From the NCBI RefSeq assembly GCF_024752305.1, contig NZ_JANTHX010000008.1, forward strand, positions 455,341 through 519,340: a DNA stretch of 64,000 bases, written 5' to 3'. Below are positions 34,700 through 44,281 of the stretch, one piece after another (within the stretch, counting starts at the first letter, position 1; each line of letters begins with the position of its first letter). The position numbers were made by a program, and so were the translations under genes. The DNA comes from Protaetiibacter mangrovi (GTDB lineage: Bacteria; Actinomycetota; Actinomycetes; Actinomycetales; Microbacteriaceae). Under the pieces are notes generated by a model. That model saw only the letters and a program-made list of their open reading frames with translations, did not search any database and was not told the DNA's origin.

Positions 34700-35323
34700 A
34701 TGACCTCGATCAGCATCATCGGAATCGGCAACATGGGCAGCGCGATCACTGCGATCGCGACGAAGGGCGGCGCGGAGGTGCAGGTCATCGCACGCGACCT
34801 CGACAAGGCGAGGGCCCTCGCCGCCGACGCGGGCGCCACCGCCGCGACCTTCGGGAACGCGCTCACGGGCGACATCGTGGTGCTCGCGATCCCCTTCGCC
34901 GCGGTCGAGGACGTCGTCGCGACGTACGGCGCCCAGCTCGACGGCAGGACGGTCGTCGACATCACCAACCCCGTCGACTTCTCGACCTTCGACGGCCTCG
35001 TCGTGCCCGCCGACGGCTCCGCCGCCGCGGTCATCGCCGAGAAGGTGCCCGGCGCGCACGTCGTCAAGGCCTTCAACACCAACTTCGCGGCCACGCTCGC
35101 CTCGGGCACGGTCGGCGACGCGACGACCACGGTGCTCGTCGCGGGCGACGACCAGGGCGCGAAGGATGCCGTGATCGGCTTCGTGCGCGCCGCGGGTCTC
35201 GAGGCGGAGGATGCGGGATCGCTCAAGCGGGCGCGCGAGCTCGAGGGCGTCGGGTTCCTGCAGATCAGCCTCGCCGCCGGTGAGAAGATCGGCTGGAACG
35301 CGGGCTTCGCCGTCGCGAAGTAG
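34700..35323 (+). CDS. NADP-dependent oxidoreductase (F420-reductase-like)
   Basis: A 207-residue Rossmann protein with IIGIGNMGSAI at the start, followed by VVLAIPFAAV, VVDITNPVDF and VVKAFNTNFA. These are marks of the NADPH:F420 oxidoreductase-like family with YedF/NpdG-type fold, many of whose members are of unknown substrate. ATG at 34700; a competing ATG at 34681 is in another frame. Divergent from the MarR gene, which probably controls it. It ends just before a strong terminator. Confidence 0.85.
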   Translation: MTSISIIGIGNMGSAITAIATKGGAEVQVIARDLDKARALAADAGATAATFGNALTGDIVVLAIPFAAVEDVVATYGAQLDGRTVVDITNPVDFSTFDGLVVPADGSAAAVIAEKVPGAHVVKAFNTNFAATLASGTVGDATTTVLVAGDDQGAKDAVIGFVRAAGLEAEDAGSLKRARELEGVGFLQISLAAGEKIGWNAGFAVAK

Positions 35324-35338
35324 CCTCGGGGAACGATG

Positions 35339-35370
35339 AAGGGGCCGTCTGTGTATACAAACGGCCCCTT
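35339..35370 (+). terminator. Terminator hairpin with an operator core in its loop
   Basis: AAGGGGCCGT and ACGGCCCCTT form a perfect 10-bp stem around a 12-nt loop that contains TGTATACA (35352-35359), the core of the downstream GntR palindrome. Confidence 0.8.
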
Positions 35371-35396
35371 CTCGGGCTATTCCGTAGCGTAACCGG

Positions 35397-35418
35397 GGTT
35401 CAATGTATACATTGAACC
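35397..35418 (+). promoter_or_regulatory. Perfect palindromic operator of the prp operon
   Basis: A 22-bp perfect palindrome, half-site GGTTCAATGTA, directly before the GTG of the GntR gene (35420). TATACA at its centre can serve as the -10 box, so a bound regulator would block its own promoter. A second TGTATACA core lies 52 bp upstream, in the terminator loop. Confidence 0.85.
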
Positions 35419-35419
35419 T

Positions 35420-36094
35420 GTGAGCATGCTCAGCGGACGAGCGAGTGACCGAGCGTACGAGACGCTGCGGCGCGAGATCCTGCAGTGGCGTCTCGCCCCC
35501 GGGACGGTGCTCGGCGAGGTCGAGCAGTCGACCCGGCTCGGCATCTCCCGCACCCCGCTGCGCGAGGCGCTCTCGCGCCTCACCGCGGACGGTCTCGTCG
35601 AGGCCCAGTCCGGGCGCGGACTCGTCGTCGCCCAGGTCTCGCCCGCCGCCGTCTCGGAGCTCTTCGAGCTGCGCGAGGCCCTCGAGACCGCGGCCTCCGC
35701 TCTCGCCTCCGAGCGCCGGGATCCGGGCGAGTTCGCGCGCCTCGCCGACGACTTCGACGGCGCGGCCGCCCTGGTCGAGCAGGGGGAGCTCGAGGCCTAC
35801 TACGCCCTCGTCGAACGCTTCGACGACGCGATCGACGAGAGCCTCGGCAACCCGTACCTCGTGGGTGCGCTGCGCGGGGTGCGCACGCATCTGCAGCGGA
35901 TCCGCCGGCTGTCGCAGGACGACCCGGCCCGCCTGGTGCGCGCGGCGGCCGAGCACCGCACGATCGCCGAGGCGATCCGCGACGGCGACGCCGAGCTCGC
36001 ACGATCCGCGACCCGCATCCACCTGCGCGCGAGCCTGCGCCACATCCAGGCCAACCCCCGCCTCGAGGCGTCCGAACCGAAGGAGAGCGCATGA
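35420..36094 (+). CDS. GntR/FadR-type regulator of the methylcitrate genes
   Basis: A 224-residue regulator with an N-terminal GntR winged helix ([30 protein letters not shown]) and a C-terminal FCD ligand-binding domain ([13 protein letters not shown], then the metal or ligand His in [12 protein letters not shown] and THLRASL). It starts 1 bp after the palindrome and overlaps prpD by 4 bp (ATGA), so it is an autoregulated local controller of propionate breakdown. The effector is probably a methylcitrate-cycle intermediate. Confidence 0.9.
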   Translation: MSMLSGRASDRAYETLRREILQWRLAPGTVLGEVEQSTRLGISRTPLREALSRLTADGLVEAQSGRGLVVAQVSPAAVSELFELREALETAASALASERRDPGEFARLADDFDGAAALVEQGELEAYYALVERFDDAIDESLGNPYLVGALRGVRTHLQRIRRLSQDDPARLVRAAAEHRTIAEAIRDGDAELARSATRIHLRASLRHIQANPRLEASEPKESA

Positions 36095-37605
36095 AGCGCC
36101 ACACCGTCCGCACCCACCGCAGCGACGAGGGCCTCGAGCGCTCCGACGAGCTCGCCTGGAAGATCGCCCAGGTCGCCGTCGACCCGGTCGAGGTCGAGCC
36201 CGCCGTCGCCGACATGATCGTCAACCGTGTCATCGACAACGCTGCCGTCGCCGCCGCCTCCCTGTCGCGCGGTCCCGTCGTCGCGGCCCGCGGGCAGGCG
36301 CTCGCCCGACCGCAGGCGGATGCCCGACCCGGTCACGGGGGAGCCCGCGTCTTCGGCGTCGAGGGGGCGCACCAGCCGGAGTGGGCCGCGTGGGCGAACG
36401 GGGTCGCGGTCCGCGAACTCGACTACCACGACACGTTCCTCGCCGCCGAGTACTCGCACCCGGGCGACAACATCCCGCCGATCCTCGCCGTCGCGCAGCA
36501 CGCGGGCGCCGACGGCGCGGCCCTCGTGCGCGGCATCGCGACGGGCTACGAGATCCAGATCGACCTGGTGCGGGCGATCAGCCTGCACAAGCACAAGATC
36601 GACCACGTGGCGCACCTCGGACCCTCCGCGGCCGCCGGCATCGGCACCCTGCTCGGCCTCGCCCCCGAGGTGATCTACCAGGCGATCGGCCAGGCGCTGC
36701 ACACCACCACGGCGACCCGTCAGTCGCGCAAGGGGCAGATCTCCACGTGGAAGGCGCACGCCCCGGCCTTCGCGGGCAAGATGGCCGTCGAGGCGATCGA
36801 CCGCGCGATGCGCGGGCAGACCTCGCCCGCGCCGATCTGGGAGGGGGAGGACGGCGTCATCGCCTGGCTGCTCGACGGACCGCAGGCCTCCTACGAGGTG
36901 CCGCTGCCGGAGTGGGGCGAGCCCAAGCGCGGCATCCTCGACAGCTACACCAAGGAGCACTCCGCCGAGTACCAGGCGCAGGCCTGGATCGACCTCGCGC
37001 GGAAGCTCGGCACTGAGCACCCCGAGCTGCGGAACCCGGATGCGGTGGCCGCGATCGTGCTGCACACCAGCCACCACACGCACTACGTGATCGGTTCCGG
37101 CTCGGGTGACCCGCAGAAGTACGACCCGACCGCCAGCCGCGAGACCCTCGACCACTCGATCCCGTACATCTTCACCGTTGCGCTCCAGGACGGCGCCTGG
37201 GACCACGTCGGCTCGTATGCGCCCGAGCGCGCGGGTCGCCCCGACACGGTCTCGCTCTGGCACAAGGTCACGACGGCGGAGGACGCCGAGTGGACGCGCC
37301 GCTACCACTCGGACGACCCCGCCGAGAAGGCGTTCGGCGGACGGGTCGAGATCGAGCTGAGCGACGGCTCGCGCATCGTCGACGAGATCGCGGTCGCCGA
37401 CGCGCATCCGCTCGGCGCCCGGCCCTTCGCGCGCGCCGACTACGTGGCGAAGTTCCGCACCCTCGCGGAGGACGTGCTCGTCGCATCCGAGATCGAGCGC
37501 TTCCTCGACCTCGCCGAGCGGCTCCCCGAGCTGACCCCTGCCGAGGTCTCCCAGCTCAACATCGTCGCGGCCGGCCTGCCGCTCGCCCCGGAAGGACTGT
37601 TCTGA
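36091..37605 (+). CDS. prpD: 2-Methylcitrate dehydratase
   Basis: Second step of the methylcitrate cycle: dehydrates 2-methylcitrate to 2-methylaconitate. The 504-residue MmgE/PrpD protein has the family sequence [28 protein letters not shown]-like [14 protein letters not shown], and [10 protein letters not shown], with normal length. Translation is coupled to the GntR gene upstream and to prpB downstream (TGATG). Together with prpB and prpC it converts propionyl-CoA plus oxaloacetate into pyruvate and succinate. Confidence 0.95.
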   Translation: MKRHTVRTHRSDEGLERSDELAWKIAQVAVDPVEVEPAVADMIVNRVIDNAAVAAASLSRGPVVAARGQALARPQADARPGHGGARVFGVEGAHQPEWAAWANGVAVRELDYHDTFLAAEYSHPGDNIPPILAVAQHAGADGAALVRGIATGYEIQIDLVRAISLHKHKIDHVAHLGPSAAAGIGTLLGLAPEVIYQAIGQALHTTTATRQSRKGQISTWKAHAPAFAGKMAVEAIDRAMRGQTSPAPIWEGEDGVIAWLLDGPQASYEVPLPEWGEPKRGILDSYTKEHSAEYQAQAWIDLARKLGTEHPELRNPDAVAAIVLHTSHHTHYVIGSGSGDPQKYDPTASRETLDHSIPYIFTVALQDGAWDHVGSYAPERAGRPDTVSLWHKVTTAEDAEWTRRYHSDDPAEKAFGGRVEIELSDGSRIVDEIAVADAHPLGARPFARADYVAKFRTLAEDVLVASEIERFLDLAERLPELTPAEVSQLNIVAAGLPLAPEGLF

Positions 37606-38513
37606 TGCTGCACTCGACACTCACCGCATCCGCCAAGCGCCGCGCATTCCGCGAGCGGCTCGCCTCGGGGGACCTCGTGCGGATGCCGGGCGCTTTCAAC
37701 CCGCTGTCCGCGAAGCTCATCGAGGACAAGGGCTTCGAGGGCGTCTACATCTCGGGTGCCGTGCTGGCCGCCGATCTCGGCCTGCCCGACATCGGGCTGA
37801 CGACGCTGACGGAGGTCGCGCAGCGCGGCGGGCAGATCGCCCGGGTGACCGAGCTGCCGACCCTCATCGACGCCGACACGGGATTCGGCGAGCCGATGAA
37901 CGTCGCGCGCACCGTCCAGGTGCTCGAGGACGCCGGACTCGGGGGCATGCACCTCGAGGATCAGGTGAACCCGAAGCGCTGCGGGCACCTCGACGGCAAG
38001 GCGGTCGTCGACGAGGCGACGGCGCTCAAGCGCATCCGGGCGGCCGTCGAGGCCCGACGCGACCCCGACTTCCTCGTCATGGCGCGCACCGACATCCGAG
38101 GTGTCGACGGGCTCGAGGCGGCGAAGGACCGCGCCAAGAAGCTCGTCGACGCGGGCGCCGACGCGATCTTCCCGGAGGCGATGGCCGACCTCGCCGAGTT
38201 CGAGGCGATCCGCGCGTCCGTGGACGTGCCGATCCTCGCCAACATGACCGAGTTCGGCAAGTCGGAGCTGTTCAGCACGCAGCAGCTCGCCGACGTCGGC
38301 GTGAACATCGTCATCTTCCCGGTGTCGCTGCTGCGCCTGGCCATGGGGGCCGCCGAGCGCGGCCTCGAGACGATCCTCACCGAGGGCAGCCTCAACAGCA
38401 GGGTGCCCGAGATGCAGACCCGTGCGAGGCTGTACGAACTGGTCGACTACGCGGGGTACTCGGAGTTCGACGCCGGCGTCTACACCTTCGATCTGAAGAA
38501 CAACAGGAGCTGA
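37605..38513 (+). CDS. prpB: Methylisocitrate lyase
   Basis: Cleaves 2-methylisocitrate to pyruvate and succinate, closing the methylcitrate route. The 302-residue protein belongs to the isocitrate lyase/PEP mutase superfamily: MPGAFNPLSA, the metal-binding LIDADTGFG, and the catalytic loop NPKRCGHLDGK (KRCGH in place of the common KKCGH). ATG at 37605 shares one base with the prpD stop. Confidence 0.96.
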   Translation: MLHSTLTASAKRRAFRERLASGDLVRMPGAFNPLSAKLIEDKGFEGVYISGAVLAADLGLPDIGLTTLTEVAQRGGQIARVTELPTLIDADTGFGEPMNVARTVQVLEDAGLGGMHLEDQVNPKRCGHLDGKAVVDEATALKRIRAAVEARRDPDFLVMARTDIRGVDGLEAAKDRAKKLVDAGADAIFPEAMADLAEFEAIRASVDVPILANMTEFGKSELFSTQQLADVGVNIVIFPVSLLRLAMGAAERGLETILTEGSLNSRVPEMQTRARLYELVDYAGYSEFDAGVYTFDLKNNRS

Positions 38514-38514
38514 C

Positions 38515-39633
38515 ATGACCGATCCCGACATCAAGAAGGGTCTCGCGGGCGTCGTCGTCGACGTGACCGCGGTCTCCAAGGTGAACCCCGAGACGAACTC
38601 GCTGCTGTACCGCGGCTACCCGGTGCAGGAGCTCGCGGCCAACTGCACCTTCGAGGAGGTCGCCTACCTGCTGTGGCACGGCGAGCTGCCGACGCCCGTG
38701 CAGCTCGAGGAGCTGCAGGCCTTCGAGCGCGAGCACCGCGAGCTCAGCCACGTGGCGAAACAGGCGATCGACCTGCTGCCGCTCGACGCGCACCCGATGG
38801 ACGTCGTGCGCACGGCGGTCTCGGCCTACGGCGCCGCCGATCCGACCACCGCCGACACCTCGCCCGAGGCGATGCTCGACCAGGCCAAGCGCCTCTGGGC
38901 TCAGCTGCCCGCGATCGTGGCCTACACCCAGCGCCGGCTGCGCGACGAGGAGCTCGTCGAGCCGCGCGACGACCTCGGCTATTCGGCGAACTTCCTGCAC
39001 ATGACCTTCGGCGAGGTGCCGGATCTCGTGGTGGTCACGGCGTTCGACGTCTCGATGATCCTGTACGCCGAGCACTCCTTCAACGCGTCGACCTTCACGG
39101 CCCGTGTCGTCACCTCGACGCTGTCCGACCTGTACTCCGCGGTGACCGCCGCGATCGGCGCCCTCAAGGGGCCGCTGCACGGCGGCGCGAACGAGGCCGT
39201 CATGCACATGTTCGACGAGATCGTGTTCGCCGATCGTGCCGAGGAGTGGCTCGACGAGGCCCTCGCCTCCAAGCGCAAGATCATGGGATTCGGGCACCGG
39301 GTCTACAAGAACGGCGACTCGCGCGTGCCCACGATGAAGGCGTCGCTCGACACCCTGCTCGTCGAGTACGACCGGCCGGATCTCGGCGAGCTGTACACGG
39401 CTCTCGAGAGGGCGATGGACGAGCGCAAGGGCATCAAGCCGAACCTCGACTACCCCTCGGGCCCCGCGTACCACCTCATCGGCTTCGACACCGAGCTGTT
39501 CACGCCGCTCTTCGTGGCCAGCCGCGTCACGGGGTGGACGGCCCACATCCGCGAGCAGGCGGCGGCGAACGCGCTCATCCGTCCGCTCTCGGCCTACGTG
39601 GGCTCGGAGCAGCGCAGCGTCGTCGGCGGCTGA
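38515..39633 (+). CDS. prpC: 2-Methylcitrate synthase
   Basis: Condenses propionyl-CoA with oxaloacetate; members of this clade also accept acetyl-CoA. The 372-residue citrate synthase fold shows GYPVQELAANCTFEEVAYLL, catalytic His regions LHGGANEAV and GFGHRVYKNGDSR, and the Asp-bearing YPSGPAYHLIG. Start ATG 1 bp after the prpB stop. It ends 3 bp from the convergent binding-protein gene. Confidence 0.96.
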   Translation: MTDPDIKKGLAGVVVDVTAVSKVNPETNSLLYRGYPVQELAANCTFEEVAYLLWHGELPTPVQLEELQAFEREHRELSHVAKQAIDLLPLDAHPMDVVRTAVSAYGAADPTTADTSPEAMLDQAKRLWAQLPAIVAYTQRRLRDEELVEPRDDLGYSANFLHMTFGEVPDLVVVTAFDVSMILYAEHSFNASTFTARVVTSTLSDLYSAVTAAIGALKGPLHGGANEAVMHMFDEIVFADRAEEWLDEALASKRKIMGFGHRVYKNGDSRVPTMKASLDTLLVEYDRPDLGELYTALERAMDERKGIKPNLDYPSGPAYHLIGFDTELFTPLFVASRVTGWTAHIREQAAANALIRPLSAYVGSEQRSVVGG

Positions 39634-39636
39634 CCC

Positions 39637-40677
39637 CTACAGGCCGAGGGCGGCGCAGGCCGCCTCGATCCCGGAGCACACGGCCGAGGCCGAGACGGCG
39701 CCCGAGTTGAGGTAGGACGCGACGTTCGCCGAGGTCACGAGCGAGGATCCGACCGAGACGAACGGCGTGCCGTCGAGCTCGCCGTCGGCGTCGGGCTCCT
39801 CGCCGAACAGCAGCTTCACCGCGACCTTGGCGGCAGCGGTCGCCTCGTCGCGGTACAACTTCGCGATCGTCGAGACCTGCTTGCCGAGGATGAGGTTGCG
39901 CAGGCCCTGCGTGGTGGCGTCCTGACCGGTGACGGCGGCGGTCAGTCCGCGCGCGTCGAGCACCGATACCACCGTCGCCGCGGTGGTGTCGTTGGCCGCC
40001 CAGACGGCGTCGACCCGCCCGTTGTGGGCGTCGAGCGCCGTCGAGAAGTTCGCCGCGAGCTCGTCGGCGGATGCCGCCCCCGCGAACTCGCTGAACGCGG
40101 ACACCCCCGCGGACGCCATCGTGTCGATCGCCCCCTCGCGGATCATCGCGGTCGTCGCGTCGCTCGCGTCGGCCCCGACGTAGTAGACGTTCGCGAGCCC
40201 GGGCGCGCGACCTTCGGCGGACAGGGCCTCCACGATGGACCGCCCCTGCATCCGCCCGATCTCGGCGTAGTCGAATGACACCAGGTAGTCGGCGCCCGCG
40301 AGCGGGCGGTCGTAGGCGATGACCGGGATGCCGGCGGTGTGCGCCGTGTCGACCACGGGCACCGCGGCCCCGCCGATGTCCGTGAGGATCATCACGCCGC
40401 AGCCGTCGGCCAGCAGGCCGTCGGCGACCGCGGCGTACTCGGTCGGGTCGCCCGGGGCGCTCTCCACGGCGACGGCGAACCCGGCGTCCCGGGCGGCGCG
40501 CTCGATCGCGGGGCGGTCGCTCTCCTCCCAGCGCGTGGACGCGTCGGTGTCGGGCAGGATCACGCAGGCGCGGGTCGACACCGGGCCGGCCGCCGTCTCG
40601 GTGCCCGAGCAGCCCACGAGACCGGATGCGAGGAGAACGACGAGGGCGAGCGCCCCCTGGGTGCGTGCACGCGACAT
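39637..40677 (-). CDS. Sugar ABC transporter substrate-binding lipoprotein, paralog 1
   Basis: A 346-residue periplasmic-binding-protein-like domain (type 1, ribose/xylose group) with signal peptide and lipobox LVGC. The mature part begins with STRACVILPDTD, shared by all three binding proteins here, followed by CGVMILTDIGG and PVIAYDRPLAGADY. ATG at 40677 has AAGGATC upstream. It lies 3' of the second binding protein and has no transporter genes of its own, so it may share the permease and ATPase of the cluster. Confidence 0.88.
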   Translation of the reverse strand: MSRARTQGALALVVLLASGLVGCSGTETAAGPVSTRACVILPDTDASTRWEESDRPAIERAARDAGFAVAVESAPGDPTEYAAVADGLLADGCGVMILTDIGGAAVPVVDTAHTAGIPVIAYDRPLAGADYLVSFDYAEIGRMQGRSIVEALSAEGRAPGLANVYYVGADASDATTAMIREGAIDTMASAGVSAFSEFAGAASADELAANFSTALDAHNGRVDAVWAANDTTAATVVSVLDARGLTAAVTGQDATTQGLRNLILGKQVSTIAKLYRDEATAAAKVAVKLLFGEEPDADGELDGTPFVSVGSSLVTSANVASYLNSGAVSASAVCSGIEAACAALGL

Positions 40678-40829
40678 GCCGGATCCTTCCCCCTGGACGA
40701 CGCGCCGCACGGAGTCGGTGGCGCGCTCGGGCACCACCGTGGAACCCCTGCGGCGAGGCTAGGGGAGGCGTGTTTCGGCCGGATGAAGTGCGGAGGCGGC
40801 GGATGGCCCCAGTTCGGGGCCGGCACGGA

Positions 40830-41882
40830 TCAGCCGATCCCGAGGGATGCGCACGCGGACTCGGCCCCCGCGCACAGCACGTCCGCTCTCACGAGGCCGT
40901 CGAGCACCGCCTGTCGCAGCTGCCCTTGCCCGATCCTCTCGACCGGGACCTTGGTGTACGGGACGCCGTCGAGCGTGAAGCCGTCGGTCTCCGGGTCGAG
41001 GTCGTTACCGAACAGCAGCCCGATCGCGATGACCGCGGCAGCGCGCGCCTCGGCACGGTAGTCCTTGGCGATCGTGGTCGTCTGGGTCCCCCGCAGCACA
41101 TTGCGGAGCGACTCCGCGGTGGCGCCCTGACCCGACACGGGCACCGTGATCCCCCGCGCGTCGAGCACCTGGACGACACCCTGCGCGTCCGTATCGTTCA
41201 TGACCCACGCGGCATCGATCCGACCGCCCTTCGCATCCAGCTGCTGGGCGAAGCGGTGCGCGGTGTCCTGCGGGTCGCCCGAGCCGTCGAAGGACGACGA
41301 GGTCTCGACCCCCGCGGCGATCAGCACCGCGGCCGCACTTGCGCGCACCGACGCCGAACTCGTGTCGCTCGGGTCGCCTCCCACGAAGTACACGGTGGAC
41401 GTCGCGGGGTCCTTGCCCGCGGATCGGAGACCGTCGACCACGCTCTCCGCCTCCAGCCGGCCGATGTTGTCGAGGTCGAAGGCGACGAGGTAGTCGGAGA
41501 TGGGGCGGTCGTACGCGATCACCGGCACGCCCTGCTCGCGGGCCTTGCTCGCGACCGAGACGGCGGCGCCGTCGAAGTCGGCCAGGATCATCACCCCGCA
41601 GCCGCCGCCGAGCAGTTCCTCGCCCAGCAACTCGTAGTTGCCGGTGGCGCCGCCCGCGTTGCGCAGGTCCACGGTGAAGCCGGCATCCGAGATCGACCGG
41701 GTGATGGCCGGTGCGTCGTCCTGCTCCCACCGGGCCGTCGCCGTATCGGGCAGGATGACGCACGCGCGGGTCGAGGCGGCTCCGGCGCCGATCGGGGAGG
41801 GCCCGTCGGGCGCGCAGCCCGCGAGCGCCAAGGCGGTCGCGATCAGCGTCGTGGCGGCGAATGGTCGGGTGTGCGTGTTCAC
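40830..41882 (-). CDS. Sugar ABC transporter substrate-binding lipoprotein, paralog 2
   Basis: A 350-residue paralog of the flanking binding proteins: lipobox LAGC, the same STRACVILPDT start, GGGCGVMILADF, and VIAYDRPISDY. GTG at 41882 has AGGAG 6 nt upstream. It is 203 bp downstream of the permease gene, behind a strong terminator hairpin, so it has its own promoter. Divergence from paralog 3 suggests a different sugar. Confidence 0.88.
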   Translation of the reverse strand: MNTHTRPFAATTLIATALALAGCAPDGPSPIGAGAASTRACVILPDTATARWEQDDAPAITRSISDAGFTVDLRNAGGATGNYELLGEELLGGGCGVMILADFDGAAVSVASKAREQGVPVIAYDRPISDYLVAFDLDNIGRLEAESVVDGLRSAGKDPATSTVYFVGGDPSDTSSASVRASAAAVLIAAGVETSSSFDGSGDPQDTAHRFAQQLDAKGGRIDAAWVMNDTDAQGVVQVLDARGITVPVSGQGATAESLRNVLRGTQTTTIAKDYRAEARAAAVIAIGLLFGNDLDPETDGFTLDGVPYTKVPVERIGQGQLRQAVLDGLVRADVLCAGAESACASLGIG

Positions 41883-42038
41883 GCTGCGCTCCTGTGCGTG
41901 TCCGGCCCGGGCGGGCGAGATCGAACGACGCGGAGGCGCATCCGCGGTCCCCATGCGGATGCGATGAGGATCGCGAGCAGAGTAGCCGAAACAGGACCGC
42001 GCTGACCCGCCCCCGTTCTGGTGCCCGCGCAGGACACG

Positions 42039-42073
42039 ACGAGGGGCCGCCCGGATCCCGGACGGCCCCTCGT
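42039..42073 (-). terminator. Terminator after the sugar permease gene
   Basis: ACGAGGGGCCG and CGGCCCCTCGT form a perfect 11-bp stem around a 13-nt loop, between the permease gene (ends at 42086) and the second binding-protein gene. Confidence 0.75.
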
Positions 42074-42085
42074 GCGCGGAGCGGG

Positions 42086-43405
42086 TCAGGTGCGGAAGAG
42101 CGAGCCCCCCGCGCGCACGCGCGACACGGCGTCGACCGTCGCCGCGAGGATGAGCACGCCGCCCGTGACGATGTAGTTCACACCGGCGGGCAGGTTCAGC
42201 AGACCCAGACCGTTCGCGATGACCGCGATGACCAGGGCTCCGATCGCGGCGTGCATCAGGCGTCCGCGACCGCCGAAGAGGCTGACGCCGCCGACGACCG
42301 CGGCGGCGACACCGCTCAGCACCGTGTCGACGCCGAATCCGGCGTTCACCGAGCCCACCTTGCTGGCGCTGAACACGCCCGCGACCACCGCGAGCACGGA
42401 GCAGACGATGAACGCCGCCCAGCGGATGGTGATGACCTTGATGCCCGAGCGCCGGGCCGCCTCGGCGTTGCCGCCGATCGCGTAGATGTAGCGGCCGAAC
42501 TTGGTGCGGTCGAGCAGGAAGGTGCCGACCCACAGGATCACGAGCACGATCGGCACGACGATCGGCACGCCGACGATCTCCTTGATGCTCGAGGAGCGGT
42601 TCTGGTTGAGCACCGCCACCACGAACCCGCCGAGCACCGCGATCACGACGAGCTTCGCGATCACCAGGGCGAAGGTGCGGTTCGGCACACCCGCGCGGGT
42701 GCGCAGTGCGCGATCCCACATCGACATCCCGAACGACACGACCAGGATGACGCCGAGCATCACCCAGCCGCCCCACACCGGCAGGTTGGAGTTCTCGATG
42801 GCGAGGAAGTCGGGGATCTGGATGCGGAACACGCCGCCGGCGCCGAGCAGGATGAGCGTGACGCCCTGAAGGCCGATGAACAGGCCCAGTGTGACCACGA
42901 ACGACGGGATGCCGACGCGCGCCACGAAGAATCCGATGAACGCGCCGATGAGCACACCCACGGCGAGCGCGATGAGGAGGGCCGGCACCCAGGGCATGTT
43001 GATCGTGTCGGGCTTGGTGAGCACGACGAACGCCGACAGCGCGACGCCCGAGGTGACACCCGCCGACAGGTCGATCTCGCCGAGCAGGATCACGAAGACG
43101 AGGGCCATGGCGAGCATCACGAGCGAGGACGCCTGGGTGAGCAGGTTGGCGAAGTTGCGCTCGGTGAGGAAGAACTGCTGTCCGAGCATCGCCTGGCTGA
43201 GGATCGTGAAGAGGATCACGAGCACGATCAGGCCGCCGATGGCCGGGAGCGCGCCCATGTCGCCCGAGCGGACGCGCTGGATGTACGAACGCGCCTGGTC
43301 CCGGATCCCGCCCTCCTGGCCGCTCCCGATGAAGCCGCCCTCCGCGGGGAGGTTGGTGGTGTCGAGGGACGCCGGGGGGTTCGGCGTCTCGGGCGTGGTG
43401 GTCAT
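42086..43405 (-). CDS. Sugar ABC transporter permease (XylH/RbsC type)
   Basis: A 439-residue branched-chain/sugar-type permease with about ten to twelve helices. Family signatures: FVILLGEIDLSAGVTSGVALSAF, the EAA-like loop AIGGNAEAARRSGIKV, and FSASKVGSVNAGFGVDTVLSGVAAAVVGGVSLFGGRG near the C-terminus. The ATG overlaps the ATPase gene by 4 bp. With the half-size ATPase and binding protein 3 it forms an import system for a pentose or related sugar; xylose is suggested by resemblance only. Confidence 0.92.
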   Translation of the reverse strand: MTTTPETPNPPASLDTTNLPAEGGFIGSGQEGGIRDQARSYIQRVRSGDMGALPAIGGLIVLVILFTILSQAMLGQQFFLTERNFANLLTQASSLVMLAMALVFVILLGEIDLSAGVTSGVALSAFVVLTKPDTINMPWVPALLIALAVGVLIGAFIGFFVARVGIPSFVVTLGLFIGLQGVTLILLGAGGVFRIQIPDFLAIENSNLPVWGGWVMLGVILVVSFGMSMWDRALRTRAGVPNRTFALVIAKLVVIAVLGGFVVAVLNQNRSSSIKEIVGVPIVVPIVLVILWVGTFLLDRTKFGRYIYAIGGNAEAARRSGIKVITIRWAAFIVCSVLAVVAGVFSASKVGSVNAGFGVDTVLSGVAAAVVGGVSLFGGRGRLMHAAIGALVIAVIANGLGLLNLPAGVNYIVTGGVLILAATVDAVSRVRAGGSLFRT

Positions 43406-44157
43406 GCGTTCGCTCCGTCGTAGGTCTTGCTGCCGGTGATGTAGCCCACGACGTCGTCGCTCGTGGTCTCCGCCGTCGGGATCGAGGCGACCATCGTGCC
43501 GAGGTAGAGCACGTTGATGTAGTCGGCCACCTTGAAGACGTCCTGCAGGTTGTGGCTGATGATGATGACCGCGACACCCTGGTCGGCGAGGCGACGCACG
43601 AGGTTGAGCACCTGCTCCGTCTGCGCCACGCCGAGGGCGGCGGTCGGCTCGTCGAGCACGACCAGCTTCGCGTTCTTCAGCACGGAACGGGCGATGGCGA
43701 CCGTCTGCCGCTGGCCGCCCGAGAGCGACGACACCTTCTGACGCACCGACTTGACGGTGCGCACGGAGAGCGAGCGCAGCGTCTCGCTGGCCTCGCGCTC
43801 CATCTGGCCCTCGTCGAAGATCGGGCCCGCGGTCTCCTCGCGGCCGAGGAACATGTTCTGCACGATGTCGAGGTTGTCGCACAGCGCGAGGTCCTGGTAC
43901 ACCACCTCGATGCCGAGGTGGGACGCGTCGCGCGGGCTGTGCAGGTTCACGGTGCGGCCCTCGAAGCTCACCGTGCCGCCGTCGTACGGCTGGACGCCGG
44001 CGAGGCCCTTGATGAGGGTCGACTTGCCGGCGCCGTTGTCGCCGACGAGCGCGGTGACCTTGCCCGGGTAGGCCTTGAGGTTCACGCCCTTGAGCACGCT
44101 GACCGGGCCGAAGCTCTTCACGATGTCCGTGAGTTCGATGAGGGGGGTATCAGCCAT
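43402..44157 (-). CDS. Sugar ABC transporter ATP-binding protein, single domain
   Basis: A 251-residue ATPase: Walker A GDNGAGKST, Q-loop VYQDLALCDNL, signature LSGGQRQTVAIARS, Walker B LVVLDEPTAAL, switch His IISHN. Ribose/xylose ATPases (RbsA, XylG) usually carry two fused domains and about 500 residues; this is a single-domain, half-size form like FrcA. It would work as a homodimer with the permease. It follows the main binding protein by 124 bp, with a strong hairpin between. Confidence 0.93.
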   Translation of the reverse strand: MADTPLIELTDIVKSFGPVSVLKGVNLKAYPGKVTALVGDNGAGKSTLIKGLAGVQPYDGGTVSFEGRTVNLHSPRDASHLGIEVVYQDLALCDNLDIVQNMFLGREETAGPIFDEGQMEREASETLRSLSVRTVKSVRQKVSSLSGGQRQTVAIARSVLKNAKLVVLDEPTAALGVAQTEQVLNLVRRLADQGVAVIIISHNLQDVFKVADYINVLYLGTMVASIPTAETTSDDVVGYITGSKTYDGANA

Positions 44158-44232
44158 GGGGGCCCCTCCTTTCTGGGACGACCTCGTCCCGTCTCATGTT
44201 CCACCCGGGGAGCGGGCGGTGTCGACAGGGGA

Positions 44233-44272
44233 GAGGGCCCCGCGCCGCGCACTGTCGCGGCGCGGGGCCCTC
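44233..44272 (-). terminator. Strong intra-operon hairpin after binding protein 3
   Basis: A perfect 17-bp stem (left arm 44233-44249, right arm 44256-44272) with a 6-nt loop. Located between the binding-protein gene and the ATPase gene, it can stop most transcripts or protect their 3' ends, giving more binding protein than membrane parts. Confidence 0.8.
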
Positions 44273-44281
44273 CCTGCGGTG

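Noticed and set aside
31064-36043. A single open frame of about 1650 codons on the minus strand
   Set aside because: Only the part up to 32356 is a gene; the rest is antisense or out of frame to the HerA-like ATPase, MarR, oxidoreductase and GntR genes and is Arg/Pro/Ala-rich, as expected from high G+C.
39637-41882. Extra binding-protein genes as pseudogenes
   Set aside because: Both have intact frames, lipoboxes, good ribosome sites and full-length ligand-binding domains.
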